Shown: piece by piece, positions 50,590-63,099 of the stretch | How the letters are laid out: each line of letters starts with the position of its first letter | How positions within the stretch are numbered: the first letter of the stretch is position 1 | DNA from: Vespula vulgaris | Taxonomy: Eukaryota > Arthropoda > Insecta > Hymenoptera > Vespidae | Direction of reading: 5' to 3' | Length of the DNA stretch: 64,000 bases | Assembly (NCBI RefSeq): GCF_905475345.1 | Contig: NC_066596.1 | Coordinates: forward strand, 6,099,501-6,163,500 | Translations under genes and position numbers: made by a program | The notes under the pieces: generated by a model | What the model saw: only the letters and a program-made list of their open reading frames with translations | What the model was told of the DNA's origin: nothing | The model's database searches: none

Positions 50590-53200
50590 CATACATATAT
50601 ACACATTATGGTTATGCCTTTCGCGCGTTCTTTACGAGCTTAGACTCCTCGAGACTTAACGCCAGTCCAGGAACACTAACCAGACGCAATCTCGCAAGTC
50701 GCACCTTCTCTTCACTCTTCCTCGAAAGAAGAGAGAATCGGATGGTGATAGAAACGTTCGAGACTCTTTACACGACGACCTCCGTCCCTCCAACTCCTCT
50801 TCTTTCCTCTTCGATCCCTCATCTCCTCCCTTCATCTCTTCAACCTCCTCGATCCTCCATCCTCAGCCCTCAACCGAACCGTCTTTAACAGAATATGCGG
50901 TGCATGCGTCATACGTGAATCACGTTAATCCGACGACAGCTTAAAACAGAACCCGCGTGAACGTGCTTCTTGAATAATTTTAACGTGATCTAACGTTATT
51001 CACCACCACACTATCATCATCCCTCCTTCTCTTCTCTCCCTCTCTCTAACAACTCTTTCGAAATTATTCGAAAGAGGACGTGAGAGCGAAATATTTTTTT
51101 TCTCTCCTTCTTCCTCTTTTCTTTTTTTCTTTTTTCTTTCTTTCTTTTTTTCTTTCTTTTTCTTCTTCTTCCTCTTTTTCTCCTTTAATTTCGCCGAGTA
51201 ATTTTTCTTGGCTATTCTTTTCTTTTTTTTTTCTTTCTTTTTTTTTCATTTCTTTTTCGCTTTCTTCCTCCGCTATTTTCCTTTTTTTTTTTTTGACGCC
51301 ATCGAGAGCAATCGAAGGGTTGGCCTTTTCTTTCTTTCGACGATTGGAAATCTTACTTGATAACTCGTTCTCTCCTCTATATTTTGTAAATCGAATCTTT
51401 TTACCGTGTTTAAAATTTGAGAAAAAATTTTCAAATTTATGAAAAATTTAGAAAAAATATTGAAAGGTCGATCGTATCAGAAATTCTAGAAATAGTAAAA
51501 ATGTATGCACATTTTTCTATAAGCGAATTTCAAATATTGTGATATGAATTTGAACGATTTAAACGAACGAATTAATATTCACATAGACGCACACATATTT
51601 TTTGTTTTTTTTTAGACGACTTTCCGATAACGATAAAAAACCATTTATCGAAGAAGCCGATCGTCTTCGAGTTATACACAAACGTGAACATCCGGATTAC
51701 AAATATCAGCCTAGACGGCGAAAACCAAATGGACCGTCGGGTCGTGATAGTTCACCATCGAGAAGCCAAAGTAATTTGATTTTTAGCGTGTCGAAGTCCT
51801 TGAAACAAGAGGATATGAGTCCTAGAGGAGTACAAGGACCAAATTCACCTCAGAGCGGTGCTAATTCTTCGCCATCTACGACACCTAATCAAGGATTGTC
51901 ATTACCAACACCACCTACAACGCCTAGAGGTCAACATTACGTCAATCAGGTAAAAACAAACATAAAAAATCATTATGTAAATATATGTATTTTTTTGTTT
52001 GTTTGTTTTTTTTTAAATCGTTTTTTAAATCTATTTTTAAAACCTTAAATATCGATATAATTTTTCTTGTATATAAATTTATTTCATTCTTCAATTTATT
52101 TATTAAATAAATTTTCTCTCGTATATAATCGTTAGAGTCTAATTATATTCTCGAATGATTTTATTTGATTTTTTAATATCTTCGTTAGTTTATATCGAAT
52201 CATTCAAAGGAAAGAAACAAAAAATAAATAAAAAAGAAAACATATCGCGTGTATTTGTTCTGATAGGGTAATCAACATCAACAAAACAATACGTTTTATC
52301 ATCAAGAATTGGTAAACAGTACGACGTCGGTCGAATCCCCACAACCATCTGGGGTTGATTTTCGATATATCGAAGTTGGGGATGGTTTACCGGTCGAAGA
52401 GAGTCAATTGAACGGCCTTGGAACATTTGGATTGAATCTTCCATTAAATTTACAAGAGTGCGAAGTCGAGAGCAACGAATTGGACCAATATCTACCACCG
52501 CAGGTTGCACCTGTGCAATATCCACCTGTATCAACTACTACCACGAATCAATGGATATTGAACAGGTAGAGTAAAATAATAAAAAAGAAATAAAATAATA
52601 ATAAATGAAGGAATAAAAGATAAACGATGACAAATTTGCAAAAATTATTAAAACGAGCAACAATCTATTCGTGTGTATATATATATATAAAATAATTATA
52701 AATATAAATATATATAGATATATATATATAGACATATATATTTATAATTATTTTGTAAATTAATATTATATATATTATATTATATATATATAATATAATA
52801 TAATATACGATATATATATTTTTTTATAATTATTGAATTAAATTCATTTGAGAATTATCGTCGACATTTTTTTTTATCTATCTGTGTGTCTGTCTGTCTG
52901 TCGAGTATGTATGTGCGTGTACGTGTAAAACGTATGTTTCACAGATACGAGGATGAAACCGAAAGGCCTAGCAAACGTCATTGTACCGAACATTCAATCA
53001 ACGAAATAACTTGGGAAGATAGAACCCAAGAGATGGTGAGGTATCACGAATTGCAGCCGCCATTGCCACCGGTTGGTCACATAGCGCCATTACACAATCC
53101 ACCACATCATTCGATGCAGATGAGCCATACACATGTACCCTCTGGGCCTTATGCCCAATATCATCGATACGGCGTCGAGGCCTGGCCCAATTATTTATAA
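39659..53200 (+). CDS. SoxE: SoxE-group HMG-box transcription factor, copy b (Sox9/10 type)
   Basis: Five coding exons (39659-39957, 45020-45166, 51616-51949, 52267-52565, 52945-53200), all GT-AG and in frame, give 444 residues. The start is the first of two adjacent ATGs. Residues about 15-63 are nearly all Asn, encoded by AAT repeats. VAKVLQGYDWTLVPV (about 82-96) is the SoxE dimerisation motif. The HMG box is about 109-187 (AHVKRPMNAFMVW, LHNAELSKTLGKLWR, HPDYKYQPRRRK). A Ser/Pro-rich linker with PTPPTTPRG (about 246-254) recalls the same spot in SOX9/SOX10. Residues about 290-340 resemble the K2/central activation domain and end ELDQYLPP (331-338), as in vertebrate SOX10. The C-terminus is His/Pro/Tyr-rich and ends WPNYL. 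Introns 1 and 2 are 5.1 and 6.4 kb. The intron after KLWR matches SoxE-a; there is no intron after HPDYK. Target genes are not deducible. Confidence 0.94.
39958..45019. other. Intron 1 of SoxE-b (5.1 kb)
   Basis: No exon seen. Complex islands stand out at about 41160-41290, 41690-41830, 42340-42490, 43360-43600 and 44370-44720. The last has a GGT/GAT-rich G-biased strand (44560-44690). TAG/TAA arrays occur at 43210-43290. The remainder is AT-rich with A and T runs. Confidence 0.55.
46339..46369. promoter_or_regulatory. Inverted pair of CACGTG E-boxes
   Basis: TACCACGTG and its exact reverse complement CACGTGGTA are separated by 13 bp, inside a complex island of SoxE-b intron 2. CACGTG is the bHLH/bZIP core (Myc/Max, USF, clock-type factors). 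Two sites about two helical turns apart suggest cooperative binding, which is an inference. Confidence 0.4.
47246..47300. repeat. (GATCC)11 pentanucleotide microsatellite
   Basis: Eleven perfect GATCC units followed by degenerate GATAG/GATCC variants to about 47325. It is unusual here because it is GC-containing while neighbouring repeats are AT or GA. It sits at the end of a GC-rich island (47120-47240). Confidence 0.97.
47479..47526. repeat. (GA)n microsatellite
   Basis: GA run of about 48 bp in SoxE-b intron 2, followed by GT/GA mixtures to about 47573. Confidence 0.95.
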
Positions 53201-53449
53201 ATTTAGATTTTTTATTTTTTTTTTCTTAACCCATTACCCCTACCATCCCAATCCCACATCACTCACTCCTACCCTTTTATTTTTTTTTTCTCGCGAAACC
53301 GAACGTTTCTGTTTTCTCTCTTTTTTTCTTTCTTTTTGCTCTTTTTTTTTTCTTCTTTTTCTTTTTTTTTCTTTACAAAGTGATCAACACGATACGATCG
53401 TTAATTCGCCGAGTGAGAATTGTTTTATCGTCGTGGTATATATTATTGT

Positions 53450-53480
<31 letters not shown>

Positions 53481-53583
53481 TTCTTTTGCGATACTTCTTT
53501 GTCGATTGGAGAGAGAAAGAAAGATCATTCGCGAGGGACGAAAGTGTTCAAAAAAAGAAAATAATAATAATAAAGGAAGGTAA

Positions 53584-53611
53584 ATCGATCGATCGATCGA
53601 TCGATCGATCG
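53584..53611. repeat. (ATCG)7 self-complementary microsatellite
   Basis: Seven ATCG units, 380 bp past the SoxE-b stop codon. The unit is self-complementary, so the transcript could fold on itself or dimerise. Confidence 0.95.
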
Positions 53612-54327
53612 TTTCGAGTTTCGCAAAATATTTCTCTGCTGGTTTCTTTTTTCTGTTTTTTTTTTTTCACTTTACTTTACTTTCTCTTCTTTTTTTTTTT
53701 TTTTATTTTTTCTTTCAATTCCCTGCATCAAATTCGTTCGTTCGAGTGACAAAAAATTACAGTATTAGCAGTACTCGCGTCGAAAAAAATTCTCGTAGTT
53801 CGTGGTAAGAATCTTTTGTATCTTTATTTCTTTCTTTTTCCTTTTTCTTTTTCTTTCTTTCATTCTCTTTTCTTTTTTTCTTTTTTTTTTTTTTTCAACG
53901 GAGAGAAAAGAAGAAGTGTAGTAATAGGAGTAATAATAATAGTAATAGTAAATATAATAATATTAGTAATAATAGTAGTAGTAGTAATAGTAATAATAAT
54001 AGTGCTAGTAGTAGTAGTGTTAATAGTAGTATAGAAGTGAAGTAAGAAATTGACATACTCCATGACATCATTCCATGACAGGCGGCCATTCCAAAGCGAA
54101 GAATTTCAGGCTAAACAAACAGCCGGAGCTGTTGATCACATACTTACGTATATATGTACTGTATATATACATATATACATACATATATATATATCTATAT
54201 ATACATATGTGTATGCATGTATATATGTATAGCCTGCGGCAAATTTAAATGTAATAAAAATAAAAAAAATAATAATAATAATAATAATAATAATAGTAAT
54301 AATAATATCTAAAAATTAATAATATTA

Positions 54328-54359
<32 letters not shown>

Positions 54360-54396
54360 GAGCTCACGAACTTTATATATATATATATATATATAT

Positions 54397-54464
54397 GAGT
54401 TCATGAGCTTTATATATATATATGTATATGCATATACATATATATATATAAAGCTCGTGAACTC
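54397..54464. repeat. 68-bp near-perfect inverted repeat
   Basis: Two 34-bp arms meet without spacer at 54430/54431 and pair throughout, with a single mismatch that is a G-U wobble in RNA. The arm ends read GAGTTCATGAGC and GCTCGTGAACTC. A third, diverged direct copy of the outer arm starts at 54360 (GAGCTCACGAAC). The TA-rich centre suggests growth from a microsatellite. Confidence 0.85.
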
Positions 54465-55255
54465 TTTATAAATCAAATAATGATTGATACAGAGGCCTGT
54501 GTGGTTTATTATACACCGTGTCACGAGCACGTTGTACATACATACGTCGTATACGCGAACGTTCTTCAAATAAACCGATGAAATACGAGTTGATTCGCGC
54601 GATACTACCAGAGAGAAATCAATGTATGTAAGTATATATGTATATACGTATGTACGTATATTCTCTTGGCAGCAGTTAGTTAACTATCCAATGAAATTCA
54701 ACGATTGATCGTTTTCATCGACTTTTATCGAGAATGAGAAGAAATCATCGACTCGTGAATTTTTTATTATTATTATTGTTTTTTTATTTTTTATTTATTT
54801 CAATCTTTCTTCTCCTTTTCTTTTTTTTATTCCGAAGATCATCGCGTATTTTTTATTTATTTATTTATTCATTTTTTTTTTCTTTTTCCTTTTCTTTCTT
54901 ACCCGATGAATAAATTATAATTCGCAGATTCACCTCACGTCTTTCGATAATTTTTTTCAAATTCTTCTTCTTTATAATTTTTCTTTATCATCATCGTCAT
55001 CATCGTCATCGTCATCGTCCTCATCATCATTATCATCATTATTATTATTATAATTATCGTTATTATTATTATTATTATTATTATTAATTAATTAATTAAT
55101 TAGTTAATTAAGAGCACAGTAGAATTTGTTTCCTTTTTCTTCTTTTTTGTTTTGGTTACTTTTAATCTAACGTTAAAAAGACGTCAATTAACACATTCGT
55201 CTACAGCTGTTCTACATACCGTGCTTTCGTACTTATCGTTAGATATTTATTTTAT

Positions 55256-55570
55256 TAAAGGGCGTGCCAAAGGTTTGTCTTTCTTTAGGTCGATCGAAAA
55301 AAAGATTCTTCAGGATGATTAAAAAAAAAAAAAAAAAAAAGAAATAAATAAAATAAAACCAGAGGAAGATAAAAACACGAACAATCGATTCTTTCTCGAG
55401 ACTTTTTCTTTTTTTGATCGTAGATTCCATTTTTTGTTTCTGTGTTTCTTTTTTTTTCTTATGGATCGTGAAATCGCCGTGAAAAAAATCTGCTTAGTTT
55501 GTGCCTGAAGAGTTTTCAAATTTTTTATTTAAATTTTTGGCCCACCTAAAAACTTTTGGCACACCCTGTA
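55256..55570. mobile_element. Mariner-type MITE (non-autonomous)
   Basis: The ends are terminal inverted repeats. Including the flanking TA, the left end AAAGGGCGTGCCAAAGGTTT and the reverse complement of the right end, ACAGGGTGTGCCAAAAGTTT, match at 18 of 21 positions. TA dinucleotides flank both sides, as expected for a Tc1/mariner target duplication. The 315-bp body has no transposase frame and is A/T-rich with long A and T runs, so it is non-autonomous. Family identity beyond Tc1/mariner-like is not known. It lies about 2.1 kb past the SoxE-b stop. Confidence 0.7.
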
Positions 55571-56591
55571 TATATATATTTTTTTCTCACTCTCTCTCTT
55601 TCTCTCTCCCCCTATCTCTCTCTTTATTATATTTTATATAAATATTATTTTATTATATTTGAACTAACTTGTAAAACTATATACATAGATAGAAAAAGAC
55701 GAAATGATAAATAGATAAAAAGAGAGAGAGAGAGAAAGAGAAAAAGAGAGAGCAATACACAAACATAGACAGAGACGAACTAATAAAGAAAAGAAAAAAA
55801 AAAAAAGAAAACAGAAAAAAAGATTTGTAATTTATAAGAATTGTATGTGTTAGTTCGTAAGAATAAAGAAGGATATACGATGATCTATATCACGAGGATC
55901 TATATATCAAATGTTATCCTATCGATTTATTTTTTCGATCCTTCGACGTGTGAAAATAAAATTAATATTACGTATTCGAAAAGAATGTAGTAACGAAGGA
56001 GAAAAGAAAAAGAAAAGAAAAAGAAAAGAAATAAATAAGTAGATCAATGAACAATATGAATTAAAATGAAACGAAATAAAAGTATTAGCGTACTTTGCTA
56101 CTCTCTTCTCTCTCTCTCTCTCTCTCTCTCTTTGTCAATTTTCTTTTTCTCTTTTTTCTTTCCTTTTTCTTTTCACTTAGCAAAGTCCACGTTGTTTCAC
56201 GTTCGATATTACGCGAATATTGAAAAACATAAATCAAAGTCGCACGAAAAAAAAAAGTAACGAAAACCCAAAGAAAGCGAGTTGAACGAAAAATAAAATG
56301 ACAAAAACTAAAAAAATAATAGAATCCTTCTTTTTTTTTTGTGAGCGAGGGTCGAGAGGAGAGAGTTGAGTCTTAAGAAATCACAAAATCTAATCCCTCC
56401 ATCCATCCTCTAAAAATTGAAATTTCGAGCAAGACGTATCAAAAAAAAATATAAAAAAGAACTAAAGAAGAAACTAAAAAATTAAAAAAAAAAATAAATA
56501 AATAAATAAAGAAAGAAAGAAAGAAAACCTGCTTCGAATATCAGCGAATTATTTTTTTCTTTCTTCCTTTCTCTTTTTTGTTTTCTTTTTG

Positions 56592-56635
<44 letters not shown>

Positions 56636-56639
56636 TTCT

Positions 56640-56800
56640 TTTTCCTAATGGTCTGAGAGTGTAGCAAGCAATGGACCATTCCGTGCTTCGAAGGGCAAAC
56701 AGGCTTATCGAAATCCGTCCAACAAGGAACGTGGGAATGTCGCGACTTTTATGCCACTTATCCGCGTCTCGAGATTAAAAAGAGAGGAGGGTCCCACGTA
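56640..56800. promoter_or_regulatory. Complex island in SoxE-b 3' flank
   Basis: Non-repetitive block bounded by CT repeats. It contains CAATGGACCATT (about 56671-56682), an inverted pair of AATGG/CCATT half sites that resembles a compact Sox dimer site. Enhancer function is inferred. Confidence 0.25.
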
Positions 56801-57038
56801 TGTATGTATATGTGTTTTCTCTGTCACTCTCTCTCTCTCTCTCTCTTTCTCTCTATTTCTCTCTGTCACTCATACACTTACTCAAGCTCTTACTCTCTCA
56901 CTCTCATTCCCTAACTCTTTTTCGTTCTCTCTCTTTCTCTCTCTCTCTCTCTCTTTTTCTAGTAGATGCACGTGTACGAATGAACGTTCTTTCTATATAC
57001 ACGTATACACATACATACATATACATGCGTGCATATAG

Positions 57039-57070
<32 letters not shown>

Positions 57071-57488
57071 AATTTTCTTATTAATAATACCGAACGACGG
57101 TTTCGTTCGTCGTTATTTTTAATCATTTATTTTCAACTTCGAAAAAAATGAAAAAAGAAATGAATTAAAGTCCACGCCGATATATTATATTTATTAATCG
57201 TTCGTTTTTAAATTTGGTATAAAAGAAGATTAAAAAAAAAAAAAAGAAATGAAGGAAGTTAATCGGCAATGGTACGATGATGTCTATTATGGACGTACGT
57301 AGACATTTTTGAAGAGGGAAAGGACAAAATAAAAGAAAGAACAAAAATAGAGAAAATAGAAAATATTCACGTCGTCGTTATCCAGTCATATTCTTCTTAA
57401 TTAGATCTGGCTGACGTAATTATCATGATTTAATCACGATAATAACGTCTTTCTAATTGATACAAAATTCATCTCTAATACATGTAAC

Positions 57489-57524
<36 letters not shown>

Positions 57525-58451
57525 TTCGTAGAAATAATTAAGATATTTTTTTCTTTCTTATTTCTTTTTCCTTTTTCTATTTCTCTTTTTTTTCTTTTTT
57601 TTTCCCATCTTCTTCTTCTTCTTCTTCTTCTTTTCATTTATCTCGAGTAATAAGCCAAATTACTATCTTTATGGAAACTTACGCATGAATGGTGCTCGTT
57701 GTTCGAACGTGACTGCTAATTGGCCGGACTATTCCGTAATCCGACGATATATTTTGCATTTTTTCATTTTTTCTTTTCTCTTATTTTTTTTTTCGTTCTC
57801 TCTCTCTCTCTCTCTTATTCTTTTCTAGAATTAAGGGTTCGAATTTATTCTTTTCCTTTTCTTCCTCTTTTTCTTTCTTTTTGATTTAAAAAAAAACAAT
57901 ATGAAATAATATATAAAATGTATAATGTAAAATAATAAAAATGTATGAGATATATAAAAAAATATATAAAATAAGACAAATTAAAAATGTATACAAAGTA
58001 ATAAATGTATCACATAAGTACTTAAGATTTTACTTATTTTTTATTCGTTTTTCTCTGTTTTGTTTTCTTTCGTTGTTAAGAAATCGAATGTCGCATTTGA
58101 TTCTATTTGTGATAAAATATGAAATGATTGAAAGAGACAGACATATATGTATATATACATATTTATATACTTTTATATAGATATATAAATATATACAAAA
58201 TTGACAAAAAATATCGAGACTCTAATAATTCAGCCAACGATTTGAAGGAAAAGTAACAAAAGAAGAAAGAAAGAAAGAAAAAGAATACTAAAAAAAAAAA
58301 AAAAGAATAGAAATCACTTTTAAAACGATTGTAAGTGACAAATCGATTAATTACTTTTCGTTCAACTTATATGTAATTACTCGCACGTGATGTCAAAGAA
58401 ATGGATCTCACATTTTTTATTTCCTTGTGATATTAATATCGAATTTGTTTT

Positions 58452-58484
<33 letters not shown>

Positions 58485-59030
58485 ACGTGATCGAATGAAA
58501 CAGACCTATACATAAACATACGTATATGCGTGCCTATGTGTGTATGTGTGATATAAAAAAAAAAAAACAGAGAAAAGAGAGAAAAAGAAAGACAGAAAGA
58601 GAAAGAAACAGAGAGAGAAAGAGAGACAGAGACAGAGAAAGTGAAAGAAGTGTAATCGAAGGGTGAATTGAGGGTGGTCGAGGGGAGAGAGGGGGTGAGT
58701 TAAAAATGTTACGTTATACTTACGTCAGCGAGGACTCTGCAACGAAGACGTCGACATATGGTTTACGACATTTTCGTCGACGAACGACAGCTTAATTTTT
58801 TCCTTATCGAGTCGAGTAAAAATATGTATCTCTCTGTCCTTCTCTCAACAACGTTTCTTGATCGTTTTATTTTTATCTTTGTCTCTCTCTCTCTCTTTCT
58901 CTCTTTTTCCATCATTCTCATCTCGTTGTCAATCATCGAAAACCTATGTCCGAGATTTCTAAGAAAGTTATGTGAAAAAAAAAATGGAAGAAATAACGTC
59001 CGGTTCCTGTATGTAAGAAAGAGAATTGTG

Positions 59031-59033
<3 letters not shown>

Positions 59034-59082
<49 letters not shown>
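59034..59082. repeat. (GA)n microsatellite
   Basis: GA run of about 49 bp. A second GA tract follows at about 59237-59306 after a non-repetitive block. Confidence 0.95.
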
Positions 59083-59086
<4 letters not shown>

Positions 59087-59259
59087 TAAGTTCTTCCTGT
59101 GTTATGACACTTTTGACCCCCACGAATTTCGACGAAGGCAAGATCGAGATCGAGAGAAATCTCTTGACCCGAGAAACAATCGTTCGCCCAAATGCACAAT
59201 AACATCCATTGAAATCCATCGGTACTCGAAGTGTAAGAAAGAAAGAGAAAGAGAAAGAA

Positions 59260-59305
<46 letters not shown>

Positions 59306-59762
59306 TCTCTCTTTTTATCTATTTTAATTACATACAATTCTATCACGTCGTAATTCCTATCACTTCTTTTTTTGTTCTCCAGCCATTCATTTTATTATTT
59401 ATTTTATTTTATTTTATTTTATTTTATTTTATTTCGTTTTAATTTTACTTCATCTTTTTCTCTCTCTTTTTTTTTCTTTTTCTTTTTTCTCTTTTTTAAA
59501 TAAAAATCATGCAAAGACGTAAGAGTAATTAGATCAGATCGACGAAGAGATCTATGAGAAGAGATTGTCCACGTTTATCGTCCAAGAAATAATTTTTACG
59601 ATCGTTCTAATTAATTCTTTTCTTTTTTTTCTCTTTTCCTCCTTCTACGTTCGTCCGATAACTGTTCTAACAAATTTTCGAATTCTTTTCTTTCTTTTTT
59701 TTTCCCTTCTTCTTTCGTTTTACTTAATCAGAATTATTACGTTAATTAAAAAAAATGTTCGA

Positions 59763-59799
<37 letters not shown>

Positions 59800-60460
59800 A
59801 TTAGATCGACGAGATCTACAAGGAGAGTATGTTCATTGTCAAAGAAATAATATTTATGATCGCATTAATTAAACGAGAATTAATTCTCATAACATTTCTT
59901 TTCTTTTTTCTTTTTCTCTCATTTTCGACCGATAAAAAAGCTTTTTTTCTAATCCTTCACTCTTTCACAATTTTATCATTTTTCTCCCCTCATTCGTTTA
60001 ATCGCGATTGTTAAGTAAATCAAGAAAAAAAAAAAAAGAAAGAAGAAAAAAAAAAAGAATCCGTAGAAGCACGTATAAACGATTAGAACGAATTAGATCT
60101 CGTTCGTCGAAAGAGATCGCCGATTAATTAATTTTCATAGGATATTTTTTTCTGATAAAAAATTATACAAACTATTTCTGTTCTTTTTTCTTTCATTTTT
60201 TTTTCTCCTTCATATAGAGTCTAACGATTATTACGTACATGTCTGATCATTGATGTAATAACAGGAAGTAAACGTATTAGAGATTTAGTAGAGATATATA
60301 TATACACATATATACACACACATATGGATACATATATTTTCAATTACAATTAATGACCCATATCTATTAACATTCAGTCATGGAACAAAGAACTTCAGAT
60401 GATTTCTATGGCGCTCGCGCAAATAACTGATTGATAGATGATAGAGAATCGAGAACAAAA

Positions 60461-60504
<44 letters not shown>

Positions 60505-61209
60505 TAAATATTATAAGTTGCTTGTCAGACGTACGATCCACTTCCTGTTTCTTCTTCCGCCATTATTGTCGTCGTTTCATCTTGAACGTCAAACGTTACA
60601 TTGATTTCGTTTATCTCCTCATACTTCCTTTCTTACTTCGAATCTTATCTTATTTCCTCGCGCGTCTTTCATATTATATCTATCCTCTATTCAACGTAAA
60701 AATATTTCTTATTCTAAGATATATCTAACACCTTTTCATATCACTCTTTTTCATTTTTTATTTTCTTTTTCATTTTTTCTTTTTTAATATCGATCCCTAG
60801 ATCATCGACAATGAAAGAAGATTGAAGATGATTTCAACGATTGAGAATGTAATTATTATAATGTTTGATTTTATTTGATATATATATATACATACATATA
60901 TACATATTCATATATATATATATATATATAGTAATGCTATAATATATTAAAATATAATATGTAAAGAAGAAGTATATTAAAAAAATAAATGCGATATACA
61001 TACATCTACGTATATAATCATGTAATCGGTATAACTTTTTTTTTCTTTCTTTCTTTTCTCTCTCCTTCTCTCTTTTTTTTTTTTTTTATTTCATTTTATA
61101 TTTGGTCACACTCGAATCTAGGAGAGAGTACATTGACACGTAGATCGTGTATGTAATGTAAATATTTGTGCTTGAGAGAAAAAGATATATATATATATGC
61201 ATATATATA

Positions 61210-61254
<45 letters not shown>

Positions 61255-62539
61255 AGAAAAAGAGAGAGAGAGAAGAGAGGGTCGATAAAATTTTCGACAG
61301 TTCGGTCATTCAGGGTCTCTCTCTCTATAAGGGTCCGAAAAATCTAAAGGTAACAAAGAGTTATAAACTACAGCTGTCTCGTCCGAAAATACTGTGTACT
61401 TTTATCGTCCGCTCTTTTATTTATCTTCTTCTTTTTCTTACTTTTTTTTTCTTTTATTTGCTTTTATTTCCATTTCTTCTTTTTTCTTTTTTTCAAATCG
61501 TCCAACGCATTAGATTCGTCGGTTCTGTATCGATTCATTTCGATACGAAAAATTTATATTGATAAAAAGAAATTGAAGAAAAAATAAAAGTTGCAGAAAA
61601 ATAGAAATTAATAAATAATAATAATAATAATAATAATAATAATTTGTTATATTTATTTACATACATTTTATCATTCCATTCATATTAATTTATATACATA
61701 CATAATATAATTTACATACATTTAATGTATATAATAATATTTAATATATATATATATATACACATATATTTATATAAAATAACAATTTTAAAGAGATGAT
61801 CCTCTAAGAATCATGAAACCGTTTATACACAACGACATATACGTACATAATATTACGATTCTGAAAAGCAACGAACATAAATCGTACGAATCGTACCGCT
61901 GACGGCTTATCTTAAACGGCTTATTATGATATCTTTACACGAACGATTATCGCGCTAATTAGTTGAATAAAAAGAAAGAAAGAAAAAGAAAAAGAAGAAA
62001 AAAAAAAAAGAAGGAGAAAAAGAAAATTGCTTCGGTTTGAAACGAGCCGTATATGATCCTCCGTTTGACCCGTCTCTTTCGTGATCGTTAAAATAATATA
62101 CTCCATATTTTTATTCTTTTTTTTTGTTTTTTTCATTATTATTTCTTCCATATCTTCGTTAATATCGATCATCGACGAGCATAATCGATCTTTCTTCTCG
62201 ATAACTTCTTCTCCTCGATCTTTTTCCATTCTTTATTTCCCTTTTTTCTTTTTCTTTTTATTTTCGCTAATATCGATCATCGACCAACGTGATCGTTTAT
62301 TCTCGATCAATTAAAATTCTAATTCCAGAGATTTCTCTTTCGTCAACATTCATCCATATTTTTATTTATTTAATTATTTGATCATTTATTTATTTTTTCT
62401 ATACGACGAACAATGTCTATCCTTCTCTTTTTCTTTTCTTTTATTTTCGTTAATATTCATCGGCACGAATTCTTTTTATATCGATAGTTTTTTTTTTCTT
62501 GATACGATTTTCCTTTGAATCTTTTTTTTTGTGTAATCT

Positions 62540-62677
62540 ATTCAGATAAATAATATTTATTAAAAGGGTTGTCATGGCACGTGTGAAACTCGGATCACTC
62601 GAATACCCATAGAATTTACTCACTTAGTTACTTACGAAGAAGAGGGTTGACGCGTTTCGGTATAGTATATACATATA

Positions 62678-62712
<35 letters not shown>

Positions 62713-62830
62713 GTATGTCTCGTCCAATAGTCAAAGTCAAATAAGAATAGTCCTTTTATCGTCGCGTTACCATGGTAATTACGCGATAAATAGGAGATAA
62801 TCGCGTGCCCGCAGCTAGGTACATAAATAT
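62540..62830. promoter_or_regulatory. Complex island with X-box-like palindrome
   Basis: Non-repetitive block, interrupted by a CATA run (62671-62709). It contains GTTACCATGGTAAT (62766-62779), an RFX X-box-like site with a perfect 12-bp palindromic core. The core is nested between TCGCG (62762-62766) and CGCGA (62782-62786). No gene is recognised. Confidence 0.3.
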
Positions 62831-62839
62831 CGATACACA

Positions 62840-62841
<2 letters not shown>

Positions 62842-62885
<44 letters not shown>
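62842..62885. repeat. (CT)n microsatellite
   Basis: CT run of about 44 bp adjoining the X-box-like island. Confidence 0.95.
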
Positions 62886-62893
<8 letters not shown>

Positions 62894-63047
62894 TTTTCGC
62901 TTTTTTTTATCAGGGATACCTTCGTAACACCCTCGGTTAAATCCCATGAAGTGTAGGAACGTAATACGCGACTTCGTCTTGATAATTTTCCGTTTATCCG
63001 TTTATCCATTTTTTTTCGATCGATATACATATATGTATACACATATA

Positions 63048-63054
<7 letters not shown>

Positions 63055-63099
<45 letters not shown>
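63055..63099. repeat. (TA)n microsatellite
   Basis: TA run of about 45 bp in the gene-free 3' end of the window. Confidence 0.95.

Larger units (their letters stand above)
45167..51615. other. Intron 2 of SoxE-b (6.4 kb)
   Basis: This intron splits the HMG box after KLWR. No further exon is recognised. Complex islands lie at about 45700-45900, 46320-46480, 47120-47345, 48280-48470, 49490-49630, 50430-50520 and 50620-50990. Repeats include GATCC (47246-47300), GA (47479-47526) and CA (48103-48130). An open frame at 49979-50296 (minus) shows no family features. Confidence 0.55.

Noticed and set aside
59100..59230. Non-repetitive block between two GA arrays as a coding exon
   Set aside because: One frame stays open but has no recognisable protein and no clear splice sites. 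The open frame continues through both GA repeats.
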